The notes: generated by a model not told the origin, from the letters alone. A DNA stretch of 64,000 nt from G963667915 sp965197385 (GCA_965197385.1 CBDANA010000008.1:1-64000); one strand, 5' to 3'; shown: positions 26,282-34,855, numbered from the stretch's first letter. Numbers and translations: made by a program.

Positions 26282-26498
26282 CCATTAGCCCTGCTCCGCG
26301 GCGGCAGTCGGGTAGCGCGCACCGCGCCGCGCCAGGTCGCTACGCTGACCTCCGGTCCCTGTCACGTTCGCTGCTATTGCGCTCCTCGTCCTCCCGCCAC
26401 CGCTCCCGCACGGCCTCCTGTCCAGGTCGCTCATCCCCTTCCGCCAGCTCTACATGAGCGGAAGGGCAATCACGCCCACAACGGACAGGAGACAACCA
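26282..26498 (+). repeat. 217-bp leader repeat, copy A
   Basis: The 217 bases before the small gene at 26499 are repeated with roughly 90% identity at 26944-27160, and both copies end at the ATG of a small gene. Both end with a good ribosome site (GGACAGGAGA). Conserved inner blocks include CGGCGGCAGTCGGGTAGCGC and ATGAGCGGAAGGGCAATCAC. Confidence 0.85.
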
Positions 26499-26699
26499 AT
26501 GGCGCACAACAAAGACGACAACCCCACCGCGAACCGCCCGTGGTTCGGACCCATCCCCACCGGTGCCGATTGGAATCCGGCCCACGGCGCCGATCCTGAC
26601 GTTATCGACTTCCACCGCTACGCGGCCGGCGAGCCAGAGCACATCGTTCTCTCATCGGTCGACACTCTCACGCGCCTGAATCGCATCCGTTGGCGATGA
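26499..26699 (+). CDS. Small hypothetical protein behind leader copy A
   Basis: The 66-aa product starts MAHNKDDNPTANRPWFGPIP and contains DVIDFHRYAAGEPEHIVLSS. I do not recognise it. The ATG is chosen because it follows the repeated leader and its ribosome site (GGACAGGAGA); an upstream in-frame ATG at 26454 lies inside the leader and is present in both copies, so it is not the preferred start. Confidence 0.6.
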   Translation: MAHNKDDNPTANRPWFGPIPTGADWNPAHGADPDVIDFHRYAAGEPEHIVLSSVDTLTRLNRIRWR

Positions 26700-26943
26700 A
26701 CCTAACCGTCGCCAACGGCTCCACACCAGCTCCCCGCTGCCCATCTCTCACTGCGACTTCCGCAACACCTATCCGCACCTTCCGACTCCCGCCGCTACGC
26801 GGCCGAACGCGGGCGCGCGATCCCAACGCCCCCGACTACGCTCCACACCCGGACGGCCTACACCCCCAACCGCCGCCATGACTCTGCATCCAGCGCCACC
26901 TATCCACCGACACGACCCCGCCAATTTCGCCTCATGTTGTCTG
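26700..26943. other. Spacer between the two leader-gene units
   Basis: I see no supported gene. The stretch is rich in CCG/CCC and has only low-complexity open frames. Confidence 0.35.
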
Positions 26944-27160
26944 CCATCAGCCCCGCTCCGCGGCGGCAGTCGGGTAGCGCGCACCGCACCGCGCCAGGTC
27001 GCTCCGCTGACCTTCGGTCCCTGTCACGTCCGTTGCCACCGCGTTCCTGTGCCTCCTGCCACCGCTCCCGCACGGCCTCCTGTCCAGGTCGCTCATCCCC
27101 TTCCGCCAGCTCGACATGAGCGGAAGGGCAATCACGCCCACAACGGACAGGAGAAACGAA
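26944..27160 (+). repeat. 217-bp leader repeat, copy B
   Basis: Second copy of the leader described at 26282, the same length and ending at the next small gene's ATG. Differences between the copies are scattered single-base changes. Confidence 0.85.
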
Positions 27161-27439
27161 ATGGCAAACAACACCAACGGCAGGCCCGTCGCGGAGATCC
27201 GAGTCGGCAGGATCACCGCCACCATCTGGCAGAACACCCCCACGGACGAAGGCGTGTTCTACAGCGTCCACATCACCCGCCTGTTCCGCCGCGGCTCCAC
27301 CTGGGATCGCACTCCCGCATTCGGCCGCGATGACCTTCTGACGGTCGCGAAGGTCGCGGACCTCGCCAACACGCGGGTCTACGAGTTGCAGAACGCAATC
27401 GAATTCCGCAACCCGCAGGACGACGCCGGCGCCGCCTAA
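27161..27439 (+). CDS. Small conserved hypothetical protein behind leader copy B
   Basis: The 92-aa protein reads MANNTNGRPVAEIRVGRITA, then FYSVHITRLFRRGSTWDRT and FGRDDLLTVAKVADLANTRV. Small proteins with this GRDDLLxVAKVADLA pattern are familiar conserved hypotheticals of mobile or plasmid-like regions; their function is unknown to me. It is unrelated in sequence to the gene behind leader A although the leaders match. A strong hairpin follows the stop. Confidence 0.75.
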   Translation: MANNTNGRPVAEIRVGRITATIWQNTPTDEGVFYSVHITRLFRRGSTWDRTPAFGRDDLLTVAKVADLANTRVYELQNAIEFRNPQDDAGAA

Positions 27440-27449
27440 CGCACGAAAC

Positions 27450-27478
27450 GCCGCGGCGGGACCGCTCCCCGCCGCGGC
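27450..27478 (+). terminator. Hairpin terminator after the small gene
   Basis: A perfect 11-bp GC-only stem (GCCGCGGCGGG and its complement) with a 7-base loop lies 10 bases after the stop at 27439 and is followed by CTTCTCTGT, a weak T-rich tail. It is a likely intrinsic terminator. Confidence 0.7.
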
Positions 27479-27589
27479 CTTCTCTGTACAGGCGAGCGCC
27501 GGCCGGCGGCACGCTGGAGGATCGTCTGCGGGACGGGCCGCTCGCCCCCGCGCAGGCGGTGTCTGTCGGGGCTCGGCTGGCCGACGCCG

Positions 27590-27636
27590 TATAGTGCAAT
27601 AAAGCGGCCGAGCCGAGTGTAGCGAATCGCCGAGTC
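27590..27636. repeat. Interspersed repeat, copy 2
   Basis: Near-identical to 14820-14872, in the same orientation. No gene is supported between 27480 and 27960 apart from this repeat. Confidence 0.55.
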
Positions 27637-27964
27637 CACGAACGCATCGAAGGCATGGACAGTCGAGCACTCGGATGGGCGATGGACTTCGTGGTGGCCC
27701 GCTCCACAACATCGTGAGAAATGCACTAAAAGGGGAAATACATGGGGTGCCGGACCTGATCCCTGAGACACTGTTGGCCCGGAGGATCTCGCCGCGCTCG
27801 CGATCATCGCTGTCGTCGTGGTTGGGGCGAGGTTGTGGCTGCGTTGCAGCAGCGACGCGTCACGCTACACGGAGCCCCGGCTTCGCGGAATCTGCCTTGG
27901 CAACGCTGGCCAAGTGGGTACTGGTGGGCGTGGCCCCGCTCGCCGCGGACAGTGGCCAGCGCAG

Positions 27965-28093
27965 TGGCGGACGTTTCTTCGCCGCCGGCAGTCGATACAC
28001 GCTCTCGACGTGGAAGAACTCGAAGGGCACCTACGCGATCAGGTGACGGCCCTGGTCGAGGCCGGCCTGGCCGCCGACGAGGCCTTCCTAAGT
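27965..28093 (+). pseudogene. Fragment of a permease-prefix domain
   Basis: The plus frame contains RRRQSIHALDVEELEGHLRD then QVTALVEAGLAADEAFLS, the pattern of the 'permease prefix domain' that precedes FtsX-type permeases common in Acidobacteriota. The gene continues into neither side, so only some 40 codons remain. Confidence 0.6.
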
Positions 28094-28390
28094 GTGGAAC
28101 CTCAACAGGTTGTCCCCTGTCAGCCCGAGAGGCGACATCTTCGGCCTTGGCCAGGCCGTGGGTGGGGCGAGACCCGATAGATAGCGGGCGTTCCTCCGGC
28201 TGATTGATCATTCGGCCTTCTCCTCTGGCTTGGAGTTGATCAGTCGCAGCACCCGGTACTCCCGCGTGTGCGCCATCCGTTCCACCACAACTCGCTACTC
28301 TCTGGACTCCAGATCGATGTCGGCTCGACTCCGCGGCGGTCAGTTGACATTCTTCAGTTGACCTTCTTATGACTGAAGGAAGACATCGCC
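28094..28390. other. Debris with one minus-strand gene end
   Basis: On the minus strand MAHTREYRVLRLINSKPEEK ends with a TGA at about 28204, followed by an overlapping ATG. It looks like the end of a real gene but has no identifiable family. Nothing else is supported. Confidence 0.3.
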
Positions 28391-28650
28391 ATGAGTGGCC
28401 ACGACGCATTCGAGCGCATCCTGACATCGTTGCACGAAGCCATGCTCGACGATGTTCACTGGCCGACCACCACGGCCCTGATTGACGAGGCCTGCGGCCT
28501 GACGAGCAATGCACTCCTGGTCGGCGAAGGCCCGAAGGACGACCTCCGGGTGCTCTTCGCCGGGCTCTCCTACCGGGGACAGCGCCGCGAAACCTGGAAC
28601 GAGAGTACCTCGAGGTCTACCATCCCATCGACGAACGTGTGCCGCGCGCG
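28391..28650 (+). pseudogene. N-terminal fragment of a LuxR-type regulator, frameshifted
   Basis: The frame starts MSGHDAFERILTSLHEAMLD and contains ALIDEACGLTSNALLVGEG, as in LuxR-family regulators with this N-terminal sensor. After SYRGQRR the reading frame shifts, and LEREYLEVYHPIDERVPRA continues in another frame to about 28650, where integrase sequence on the other strand begins. The DNA-binding domain is gone. Confidence 0.6.
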
Positions 28651-28927
28651 CCCCGGCGATGCTGGCGACGTAGCGGCGCACCGTCGAGGGGGCGCGGACC
28701 CGGGCCATGGCGTCGACGAACGCGGCGATGGTCGCCGCGGTCGCCGGCACCGCCGACACGCCGCAAGCCGCGCACCAGGCGGCGTAGATGTCCAGGTCCG
28801 AGCGGACGGCCCGCTCGGTGTTGGCGCTCAGCGCCCCGCGCGCGGTCGCCGCGCCGGCGTCGAGCGGGGTGCGGTCGGGGCGCCCGGCGCGTGCCGGCAC
28901 CGGGCCGCTCAGGCTCTCCACACGCAT
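28650..28927 (-). pseudogene. N-terminal fragment of a tyrosine integrase
   Basis: The minus strand reads ALSANTERAVRSDLDIYAAW, then PATAATIAAFVDAMARVRAP and STVRRYVASIAGAR, the SAM-like core-binding domain of an XerC/D-type recombinase. It runs into the LuxR fragment near 28650, so the catalytic domain is absent. The start is at about 28927 (MRVESL). Confidence 0.65.
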
Positions 28928-28965
28928 TGCCACCTCCCTGAGTCCCGGGAACACGGCCCGGAGAT

Positions 28966-28999
28966 TGACTCGCGATAACTCTAGTTATCGCGAGTCAAT
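28966..28999. repeat. 34-bp perfect palindrome
   Basis: ATTGACTCGCGATAACT followed by its exact reverse complement, centre at 28982/28983, with no spacer. It sits 39 bases upstream of the integrase fragment's start and 59 bases before the IS3 end, so it may be an operator of the lost integrase, a recombination site, or a terminator. Confidence 0.8.
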
Positions 29000-29126
29000 T
29001 GGTCGGGTGGGCGCCGAGGCGCAACGCGGGAGGGCGGTATGAGGTTCGTGTAGGGGTTCAGACCCTTTTGGACCATTGAGGCCCTGAAAGTAAGAGACAC
29101 TTCCGAGCCAGGGGAGGAGGATCCCC

Positions 29127-29495
29127 ATGGGCAAGGAAGCGTCGCCAGAAAGAGTCGTGCAGGAAATCCGGCGGAAGACGCGCCGGCGGTTTTCAGCCGA
29201 AGAGAAGATTCGGATCGTACTCGAGGGCCTGCGCGGCGAGGAGAGCATCGCCACGCTGTGCCGGAAGGAAGGGCTGGCGCCGAATCTGTACTACCGGTGG
29301 AGCAAGGAGTTTCTCGAGGCCGGCAAGAAGCGTCTTGTCGGCGATACGAGCCGTGAAGCGACGGCCCCCGAGGTCACCGATCTGCGCAAGGAGAATAGCC
29401 GCCTGAAGCAGCTCGTGGCCGAGGTCGTCCTCGAAAACCGCCTGCTCAAAAAAAACGTGACGGGCTCCGACTCGGGAGACGACACGTGCGACTGA
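29127..29495 (+). CDS. IS3-family transposase OrfA
   Basis: The 122-aa protein has a helix-turn-helix (RRRFSAEEKIRIVLEGLRGE, then LCRKEGLAPNLYYRWSKEF) and a coiled-coil tail. An eight-adenine run near 29450, close to its end, can shift ribosomes to orfB in the -1 frame; the genes overlap by 10 bases. Confidence 0.88.
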   Translation: MGKEASPERVVQEIRRKTRRRFSAEEKIRIVLEGLRGEESIATLCRKEGLAPNLYYRWSKEFLEAGKKRLVGDTSREATAPEVTDLRKENSRLKQLVAEVVLENRLLKKNVTGSDSGDDTCD

Positions 29496-30526
29496 CGGCG
29501 GCCGAGAAGGCCGAAGTCATTCGCTTGGTCGAAGGCTCGGATCTGCCCGTCCGGCAGACGCTCCGCGAGCTCCAGGTGCCGCGCGCGACGTTCTACACGT
29601 GGTATCGCCGCTACGCCGAGGGCGGATTGGATGGGCTCGCGGCCCGCCCGCCGGCTGCGCGGCGGCACTGGAATCGCATTCCACCACGGGTGCGACAACA
29701 GGTCGTCGACCTCGCCTTGGCCGTGCCCGAGCGCACGCCGCGGGAACTGGCCTGGCAATTCACGGACCGGGAGGCGCATTTCCTTTCGGAATCGAGCGTC
29801 TATCGCATTCTGAAAGCCTTCGACCTGATCACCAGCCCGGCCTTCGTCGTGCTGTCGGCGGGCAAGGTGTTTCAGCAGCCGACGCACCGGCCGAACGAGC
29901 TGTGGCAAACCGACTTTACGTATCTCCACGTGGTGGGCTGGGGCTGGTACTACTTGTCGACCGTGCTCGATGACTACTCGCGGTACATCCTGGCCTGGAC
30001 CCTGCGCACGTCGATGCAGGCCATGGACGTCATGGAGACCCTCGACTTGGCACGCGCCGCCACCGGCGTCGATGCGGTCCCGGTGGCGCATCGCCCGCGC
30101 TTGCTCAGCGACAATGGGCCCTGCTACATCTCGGGGCAGCTCGCGACCTATCTGGAGGCCCACGGGCTGCCGCACACGCGCAGCGCACCGTATCACCCGA
30201 TGACCCAAGGGAAGATCGAGCGGTACCACCGCTCGCTGAAGAACGTCGTGAAACTCGAGCACTACTACACGCCGTGGGACGTGGAACGGGCGGTCGCCCA
30301 TTTCGTGGAGGACTACAATCACCGGCGGTATCATGAGGCGCTGCAGAACGTGACGCCCGCCGACATGTTTCACGGACGGCAGGTCACCATCCTGGCGCGC
30401 CGGGCACGCATTAAACAGCGGACGCTGCAGCAACGGAAACGCGAGAACTTACACGGGCCGCATCACGCGGCCATTCGCTCGGATGTGTCTCTACGCAACG
30501 GCGCCGAAGTGTCCAACTTGGTCTGA
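29486..30526 (+). CDS. IS3-family transposase OrfB
   Basis: The 346-aa protein has an N-terminal helix-turn-helix (LPVRQTLRELQVPRATFYTW) and an rve core: QTDFTYLHVVGWGWYYLST, LSDNGPCYISGQL and TQGKIERYHRSLKNVVKLE supply D, D and E. It is complete and appears functional. Confidence 0.9.
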   Translation: MRLTAAEKAEVIRLVEGSDLPVRQTLRELQVPRATFYTWYRRYAEGGLDGLAARPPAARRHWNRIPPRVRQQVVDLALAVPERTPRELAWQFTDREAHFLSESSVYRILKAFDLITSPAFVVLSAGKVFQQPTHRPNELWQTDFTYLHVVGWGWYYLSTVLDDYSRYILAWTLRTSMQAMDVMETLDLARAATGVDAVPVAHRPRLLSDNGPCYISGQLATYLEAHGLPHTRSAPYHPMTQGKIERYHRSLKNVVKLEHYYTPWDVERAVAHFVEDYNHRRYHEALQNVTPADMFHGRQVTILARRARIKQRTLQQRKRENLHGPHHAAIRSDVSLRNGAEVSNLV

Positions 30527-30706
30527 CGACGTACAGTCGTTCCACCAGACAGGGCGCGCGATTGCTCATAGTCCTGATTCGGCTAGGTACGCCGCCGTTG
30601 CCTCGCTCTTGCTGAGCCCGATCGTTTGTCGGCCGAAGACGTGGGCATCTCGATAATCTTGGCGAAACTATTCGACACCATGTTCGCTATATGAGAACAT
30701 CTGGGT

Positions 30707-30976
30707 GTGAGGGCGCTCGGGAAAATCGAATGGGCGACCAAGGCCGTGAAGGACATGCGTCGCTTCGCCGCCCCAGCCCGCGCGCGGATCGTCGCCAAGG
30801 TCGAACAGTACGCGGCGGATCCGGCATCGCTGGCCAACAACGTGATCCAACTCGCTGACAGCAGGTATCGACGGCTACGGGTTGGCAGCTATCGGGTCCT
30901 CTTCAGCGTTGAAACCAACACGATCACCGTGCTGGTAGTTCTGAGAGTTCGACACCGGAGCGAAGCGTATGACTGA
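30707..30976 (+). CDS. RelE/ParE-type toxin
   Basis: The 89-aa product (GTG start, MRALGKIEWATKAVKDMRRF) ends with RRLRVGSYRVLFSVETNTIT and VLRVRHRSEAYD, the typical last strands of RelE-family toxins. Its stop overlaps the next gene's start by 8 bases. A HEPN-independent, second TA module of the island. Confidence 0.85.
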   Translation: MRALGKIEWATKAVKDMRRFAAPARARIVAKVEQYAADPASLANNVIQLADSRYRRLRVGSYRVLFSVETNTITVLVVLRVRHRSEAYD

Positions 30977-31307
30977 CACCGACACCATTACGCTGACACG
31001 AGCGCAGTACGAAGCCTTGCTCGCCAAGAAGGAAACGCTTGAGGATCAGGTAGCCGCGCTCGACGCAGATGATGGGAGCCGCATCCCGCACGAGGTGGCG
31101 CTGGCCATCATGCAGGGCGAGCGCCCTATCGTCGCGTTTCGAATCCATCTGGGCTTCACCGTGCGTGATCTGGCCGCGCGGGCGGGAATCGCCCCGGGCT
31201 ACCTGTCCGAGATCGAACGCGGGCGCAAACCTGGCTCTGCAGCCGCGCTGTCACGCATTGCCGGGGCCCTTGGGACGACGATTGACGCCTTGGTGACACT
31301 CGGGTGA
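30969..31307 (+). CDS. XRE-type antitoxin
   Basis: The 112-aa protein has an N-terminal segment like RelB/Phd-type partners (LTRAQYEALLAKKETLEDQ) joined to a helix-turn-helix domain (FTVRDLAARAGIAPGYLSEI, then RIAGALGTTIDALVTLG). It overlaps the toxin gene, so translation is coupled; it should neutralise the toxin and repress the pair. Confidence 0.85.
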   Translation: MTDTDTITLTRAQYEALLAKKETLEDQVAALDADDGSRIPHEVALAIMQGERPIVAFRIHLGFTVRDLAARAGIAPGYLSEIERGRKPGSAAALSRIAGALGTTIDALVTLG

Positions 31308-31734
31308 CAGCCTGAAATAGGATGCCACGGCGCCCGCCGCCGTGTCGACCGAGCATCTATGGGGACGGGGCTGACCTCACCGGCGTTGTCCACGCCAAAC
31401 GTCTACCGGTGCGAGCTCCGCTTTCCAGCACACACCCTACTGCGAGACCAACTTGAGAGTGGTAGGATGCTTGGCCAGAACGGCACGAATACGTCATGGT
31501 CGAGGACACTGGAGGCCTGAGGCCGATCGCTAGAGGCCCTCGGTTCGATTGCGATCGGGACATCACTGAAACGGCAGGCCCTCTTCGCGAGGAGCGTTGC
31601 CACAATGTTGCCACGACTGGGGTCGACTCGGGGGGATTCCAGGAGACTGGAGGGGACGACCGCACGGCTGGAACGTGATGACCGACAAAGGCTTATCGCC
31701 AGAAGTCCTTTGCCATCATTCACTTAGCAAATCA
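31308..31734. other. Non-coding stretch with former integrase-end traces
   Basis: No gene is supported. The frame at 31496-31678 ends in SGGFQETGGDDRTAGT, a type of peptide that often appears where an integrase gene end lies beside a tRNA gene, which fits the tRNA fragment that follows. Confidence 0.3.
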
Positions 31735-31764
31735 CGTGGTTCGGGTTCGACTCCCGCCGCTTCC
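31735..31764 (+). other. tRNA 3'-end fragment (probably tRNA-Ser), possible attachment site
   Basis: The sequence contains a T-arm (TCGGGTTCGACTCCCG) followed by CGCTTCCA, the pattern of the 3' half of a serine-type tRNA. No anticodon or D arm precedes it, so it is not a functional tRNA. Duplicated tRNA ends typically mark one edge of an integrated island. Confidence 0.5.
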
Positions 31765-32057
31765 AAGGTCGCGTGCGGCTCAGCGCCGGCCACCGAGCAG
31801 GCCCGCACTGCAGAGGACGTACAGGCACGTCCTGCGCGGCGGTTCGGCTCTCTTGTGCCGCTGTCCGCCGGCCACGCGTACGCGTCGCTGGCCGACGCGC
31901 GATCGTCGTTCGGTGACAACGGCTGGGGTGACGATGGTGCCCCGCGGCGCTGATCAGCGCGTGGTCGTCTCGGCGGTCCACGATCTCAAGTCGTCCACAG
32001 AGGGTCTTCACCGCCCTCGGACATCTGATTGCGAACGAGGGATACGATGAGGGGAAG
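31765..32057. other. Non-coding stretch
   Basis: I see nothing that can be supported as a gene here. Antisense frames give peptides such as EAAGVEPEPRD that arise merely from the tRNA T-arm. Confidence 0.35.
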
Positions 32058-32081
32058 AGCTTACAGCTACAGCTGTAAGCT
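32058..32081. promoter_or_regulatory. 24-bp near-palindrome before an AT-rich promoter-like stretch
   Basis: AGCTTACAGCTA is followed at once by CAGCTGTAAGCT (11 of 12 positions pair). AT-rich TATTGCTATAGAATGAG follows. It looks like the operator of a small regulated operon, possibly a lost toxin-antitoxin pair, since no intact gene follows. Confidence 0.45.
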
Positions 32082-32102
32082 ATTGCTATAGAATGAGTTA
32101 CA

Positions 32103-33488
32103 TTGTCTCCATGGCAGGCCGTCGTGCCACATGCCGTGCACCAGGAACGGCCAGCGCGCGGCCTTGTCGTCCAGCTCATACGGAAATTGCAAGCGCGTGG
32201 GATAGGTCGCGCGAAAGGCATCGACCTGGGCGGTGGCGTCCTGGCGCATGGTGGCGATCCGCGCCTCGGCGTCCTGCTGAGGCCAAGGAGTCAAAGTCCC
32301 AATACAACTCAGCGGATCGAACATCGAGCATGGCGGGAACACTAGTGAGATTCTCGCCAAATGCCTTCGCAAGTTCAGACGCGGCGGAGGCGGCCATGTC
32401 TTCGATCCGGAGCGATGCCAACATATCTCGGACGAGAGCCAGCGCCGCGTCGCCGGACTCCCATCTCTCTGACGGTCGCATGACCATCTCTCCCGTGGCA
32501 GGATCGCGTTCAAACACCGGCGTCGCCTCAGTGAGCGCTGGGTGCAACCAGGCCAACAGCGCGATACCGTTTGACACTTGGACAGCGATGTCGGGTTCGG
32601 CAATGCCGGCGTCTTGGATAGCGGCAGCCTGCGATTCCGCCATGAGCGAGAATACTGACTTGCCAAGGAACCGCTCGCGAGCGGCACCAATGAGCTGATG
32701 CAGGTATGGCACTTCCGCCGCCGGCCAGCTTACCTCTTCCATCACCATGCAGTCGTTGTCAGCGTTGTACCAACCGGCCCAGTCCGCTTCTGCCACTGAC
32801 AGGTTGCGCGGAAACACACATGCCGGCGACTGCGGGACGACCCAGTCGCGCTCGTTATGGACAACACCATCTGGCGAAACGACGAATGACCGACCGCTCT
32901 CGCCGTGGACAAGCAGGCGGTCTCCATCCTCTGTCTCGGTCGGTTCGGCAGGCTGCAGCGGCACCAGTGATGGACGGCCGAGTCTGATCGTGTGTGTGGC
33001 TCCCCGCGGCACATTTGCAGCGATGGCATCGACAATTCGGGTCAGTGACGGTGACAACCCCCTGAAGTCTAGGGTCCCGGTGATTAGTGCTTCTTTACAC
33101 AAGACGGTTTCGCCGCCAGACTCGCTAGAATCGACGATTCGAGGGGGGCGGTATGGTGCAAACACGCCCCTCGACGTACTGACGTTCTGGAAATTCACGC
33201 TATATTCCGGAGTTGCGAACGGAGAAGTATCCACATGGATAGGCCTGTCGTCCACAGCACGGCGAACGATGAACGGAACGGCAACCGAGACCGCACGACG
33301 CTGAACCGAGTCCCCGTGGAGCCAGAGCTCAGTCAGGAGTGGGCTCGACAAGACATGGTCAACCAGTTGAAGCCCGTCCCAGAACTCCAGCTCAAACCCA
33401 GGAAAGTCATTCAGGTACTCTCGTTTGCTTTGGGGAGAGAGCCGCGCCGTGGTCACGAATAAACCACTCTTACAGCCGAACTTCAGTA
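32103..33488 (-). pseudogene. Truncated nuclease-like defence gene
   Basis: The minus frame entering from the IS5 end reads GLFVTTARLSPQSKREYLND, then FELEFWDGLQLVDHVLSS, the segment that follows the catalytic core in Mrr/restriction-endonuclease-like domains; the core itself (D and ExK) was cut off by the IS. The rest (about 400 residues) is not recognised. Near 32270 the frame changes: the original frame becomes low-complexity while another reads DAEARIATMRQDATAQVDAF and ELDDKAARWPFLVHGMWHDG to about 32103. So the gene has lost its 5' part and is frameshifted or fused near its 3' end. Confidence 0.5.
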
Positions 33489-34505
33489 GGGCGTTGTTGC
33501 ATGAATCGGAGCTAGCCCGCACCGATCCCGATCCACAGTTCCTTCACCGACCGATGCGGTACGACAATGGCCTGCCAAGCCCAGTCATCTGATTCAGGAT
33601 GTTGCACGCGAGGACGACCTCAGTCCCCCGCCCTGCGGGGCTGCACGCTCGAAGGCTGTCTCCGATGATCGACTTGTATCGGAAGAACGCGTTCTCCACG
33701 CGGGCCTGCCCATGATAGCCCGACGTCTTCTTCCAGCGTCGCCGTCCTCTCTCCTTGACCGCCAGGATCGTGCGATCACGAGCGCTCGACCGCGGTCCGT
33801 ATCGAGACACGTTGGCCGTCCTCGTCGGCGGAACCACGACGGTCGCGCCACGCGCACCGGCGGCCTCGTAAAAGCCGATCGTATCGTAGGCGGCATCCGC
33901 CGTCACCCGTCCGAGGGCGCCGTCGGTCGCCTCGATCAGCGCGATGCCAGTCGTCGCGTCGTCAACGCTCGCCTCCGTCAGGGCCCGGGCGACGATCACA
34001 CCCGATCGGTCGACACCAAGATGCAGCTTCTTCCAGCCTCGCCTCCCCCGTCCTCCATGTTTCGCCGCGGCCCATTCACCCTCGCCCACGATCGAGAGGC
34101 TCGTGCTGTCGACAATGAGATGCAGGCCGGCACCGGCGGGGGCGCGACGCAGCGGGAGGTCGAGATGCTGGCCACGCCGGGAGAGCGTGGTGTGATCGGG
34201 CGCGGACAGGTCGAGACCCAGCATCCCGAAGATCGACGTCAAGAAGCCTTCAGTCTGCCGCAAAGGCAGGTGGAAGATGAGCCGGAGCGTCAGCGCGGTT
34301 TCGATGGCGAGATCGGAATACTGCCGCTGCCCGCCACGTTTGCCGACGCCCACGGCCTCCCAAGTGGCGATCGCATCCGGGGCCAACCACACGGTGATAT
34401 CGCCGCGCTGGACCAGCGCTCGGTCGTATGCCGGCCAATTCCCGACGTGGTATTTTGTCTTGTACTTTGGGTGCACGCTCGACTTCATGTCGAGATCATG
34501 CACCT
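33489..34505 (-). mobile_element. IS5-family insertion sequence, one end degraded
   Basis: The left end reads GGGCGTTGTTGCATGAATCG at 33489, a typical IS5-group terminus. The other end near 34490-34505 retains only TGCATGA of the repeat, so it has decayed or been cut. One transposase gene lies within. Confidence 0.7.
33544..34488 (-). CDS. IS5-family transposase
   Basis: From ATG 34488 (MKSSVHPKYKTKYHVGNWPA) the 314-aa protein shows DDE features: LHLIVDSTSLSIVGEGEW, GVIVARALTEASVDDATTG, VTADAAYDT and RRRWKKTSGYHGQARVENAF with the last glutamate. The frame is open to 34608 but the extra residues lie beyond the IS end. It appears complete. Confidence 0.85.
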   Translation of the reverse strand: MKSSVHPKYKTKYHVGNWPAYDRALVQRGDITVWLAPDAIATWEAVGVGKRGGQRQYSDLAIETALTLRLIFHLPLRQTEGFLTSIFGMLGLDLSAPDHTTLSRRGQHLDLPLRRAPAGAGLHLIVDSTSLSIVGEGEWAAAKHGGRGRRGWKKLHLGVDRSGVIVARALTEASVDDATTGIALIEATDGALGRVTADAAYDTIGFYEAAGARGATVVVPPTRTANVSRYGPRSSARDRTILAVKERGRRRWKKTSGYHGQARVENAFFRYKSIIGDSLRACSPAGRGTEVVLACNILNQMTGLGRPLSYRIGR

Positions 34506-34675
34506 GCTGTCGCCACGATGGCCAGGAGGTCGATCGTGGCGCACCGAGGGCGCGGGATCCGTGCACCAACGCCGCCCTGGGGGCGGTGCTGCTTGCCTGG
34601 CCGGACAACCGCGTGACGCGGGATATCGACGTGCAGGTGTCGCCGGAGCGGGTCGCGGTTCGGCGGCGGTTCGGC

Positions 34676-34855
34676 TGGTAGTTCGTGGTGCGCGCTCTTC
34701 TCGAGTATCACGAGCCCCCACTGTTTGTCGCCGTTGGCCCGCAGGCGTTTCAGGTAGCGGTCAAATCGGCTGCATCGGTCCTCGAAGGCGATCTCCATCG
34801 GGTCTCGATTCGGAAACGAGGGCTTGTGGACGACGCCGGGTGCTTCCGCCATCAA
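34676..34855 (-). pseudogene. DUF3800-type fragment
   Basis: The minus frame reads VVHKPSFPNRDPMEIAFED, then CSRFDRYLKRLRANGDKQWG and LVILEKSAHHE, the central pattern of DUF3800 proteins (predicted nuclease-fold). It is out of frame after that and both gene ends are missing. Confidence 0.55.

Larger units (their letters stand above)
29058..30526 (+). mobile_element. IS3-family insertion sequence (second type)
   Basis: Imperfect terminal repeats share TCAGACC and TTGGAC blocks at 29058 and, inverted, at 30520-30526. The 1469-bp element carries overlapping orfA and orfB. The orfB stop codon lies inside the right repeat. No target duplication is evident. Confidence 0.8.

Noticed and set aside
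26454..26498. Upstream ATG starts of the two small genes (MSGRAITPTTDRR)
   Set aside because: These codons lie inside the duplicated leader and are followed by a good ribosome site before the later ATG, so the later ATG is preferred.
31724..32221. Minus-strand protein with EAAGVEP-like peptides
   Set aside because: This peptide pattern comes from reading a tRNA T-arm backwards and is a known annotation artefact; no other protein-like features.
33544..34608. Extended IS5 transposase start at 34608
   Set aside because: The added 40 residues lie outside the element end and look unrelated; ATG 34488 is preferred.
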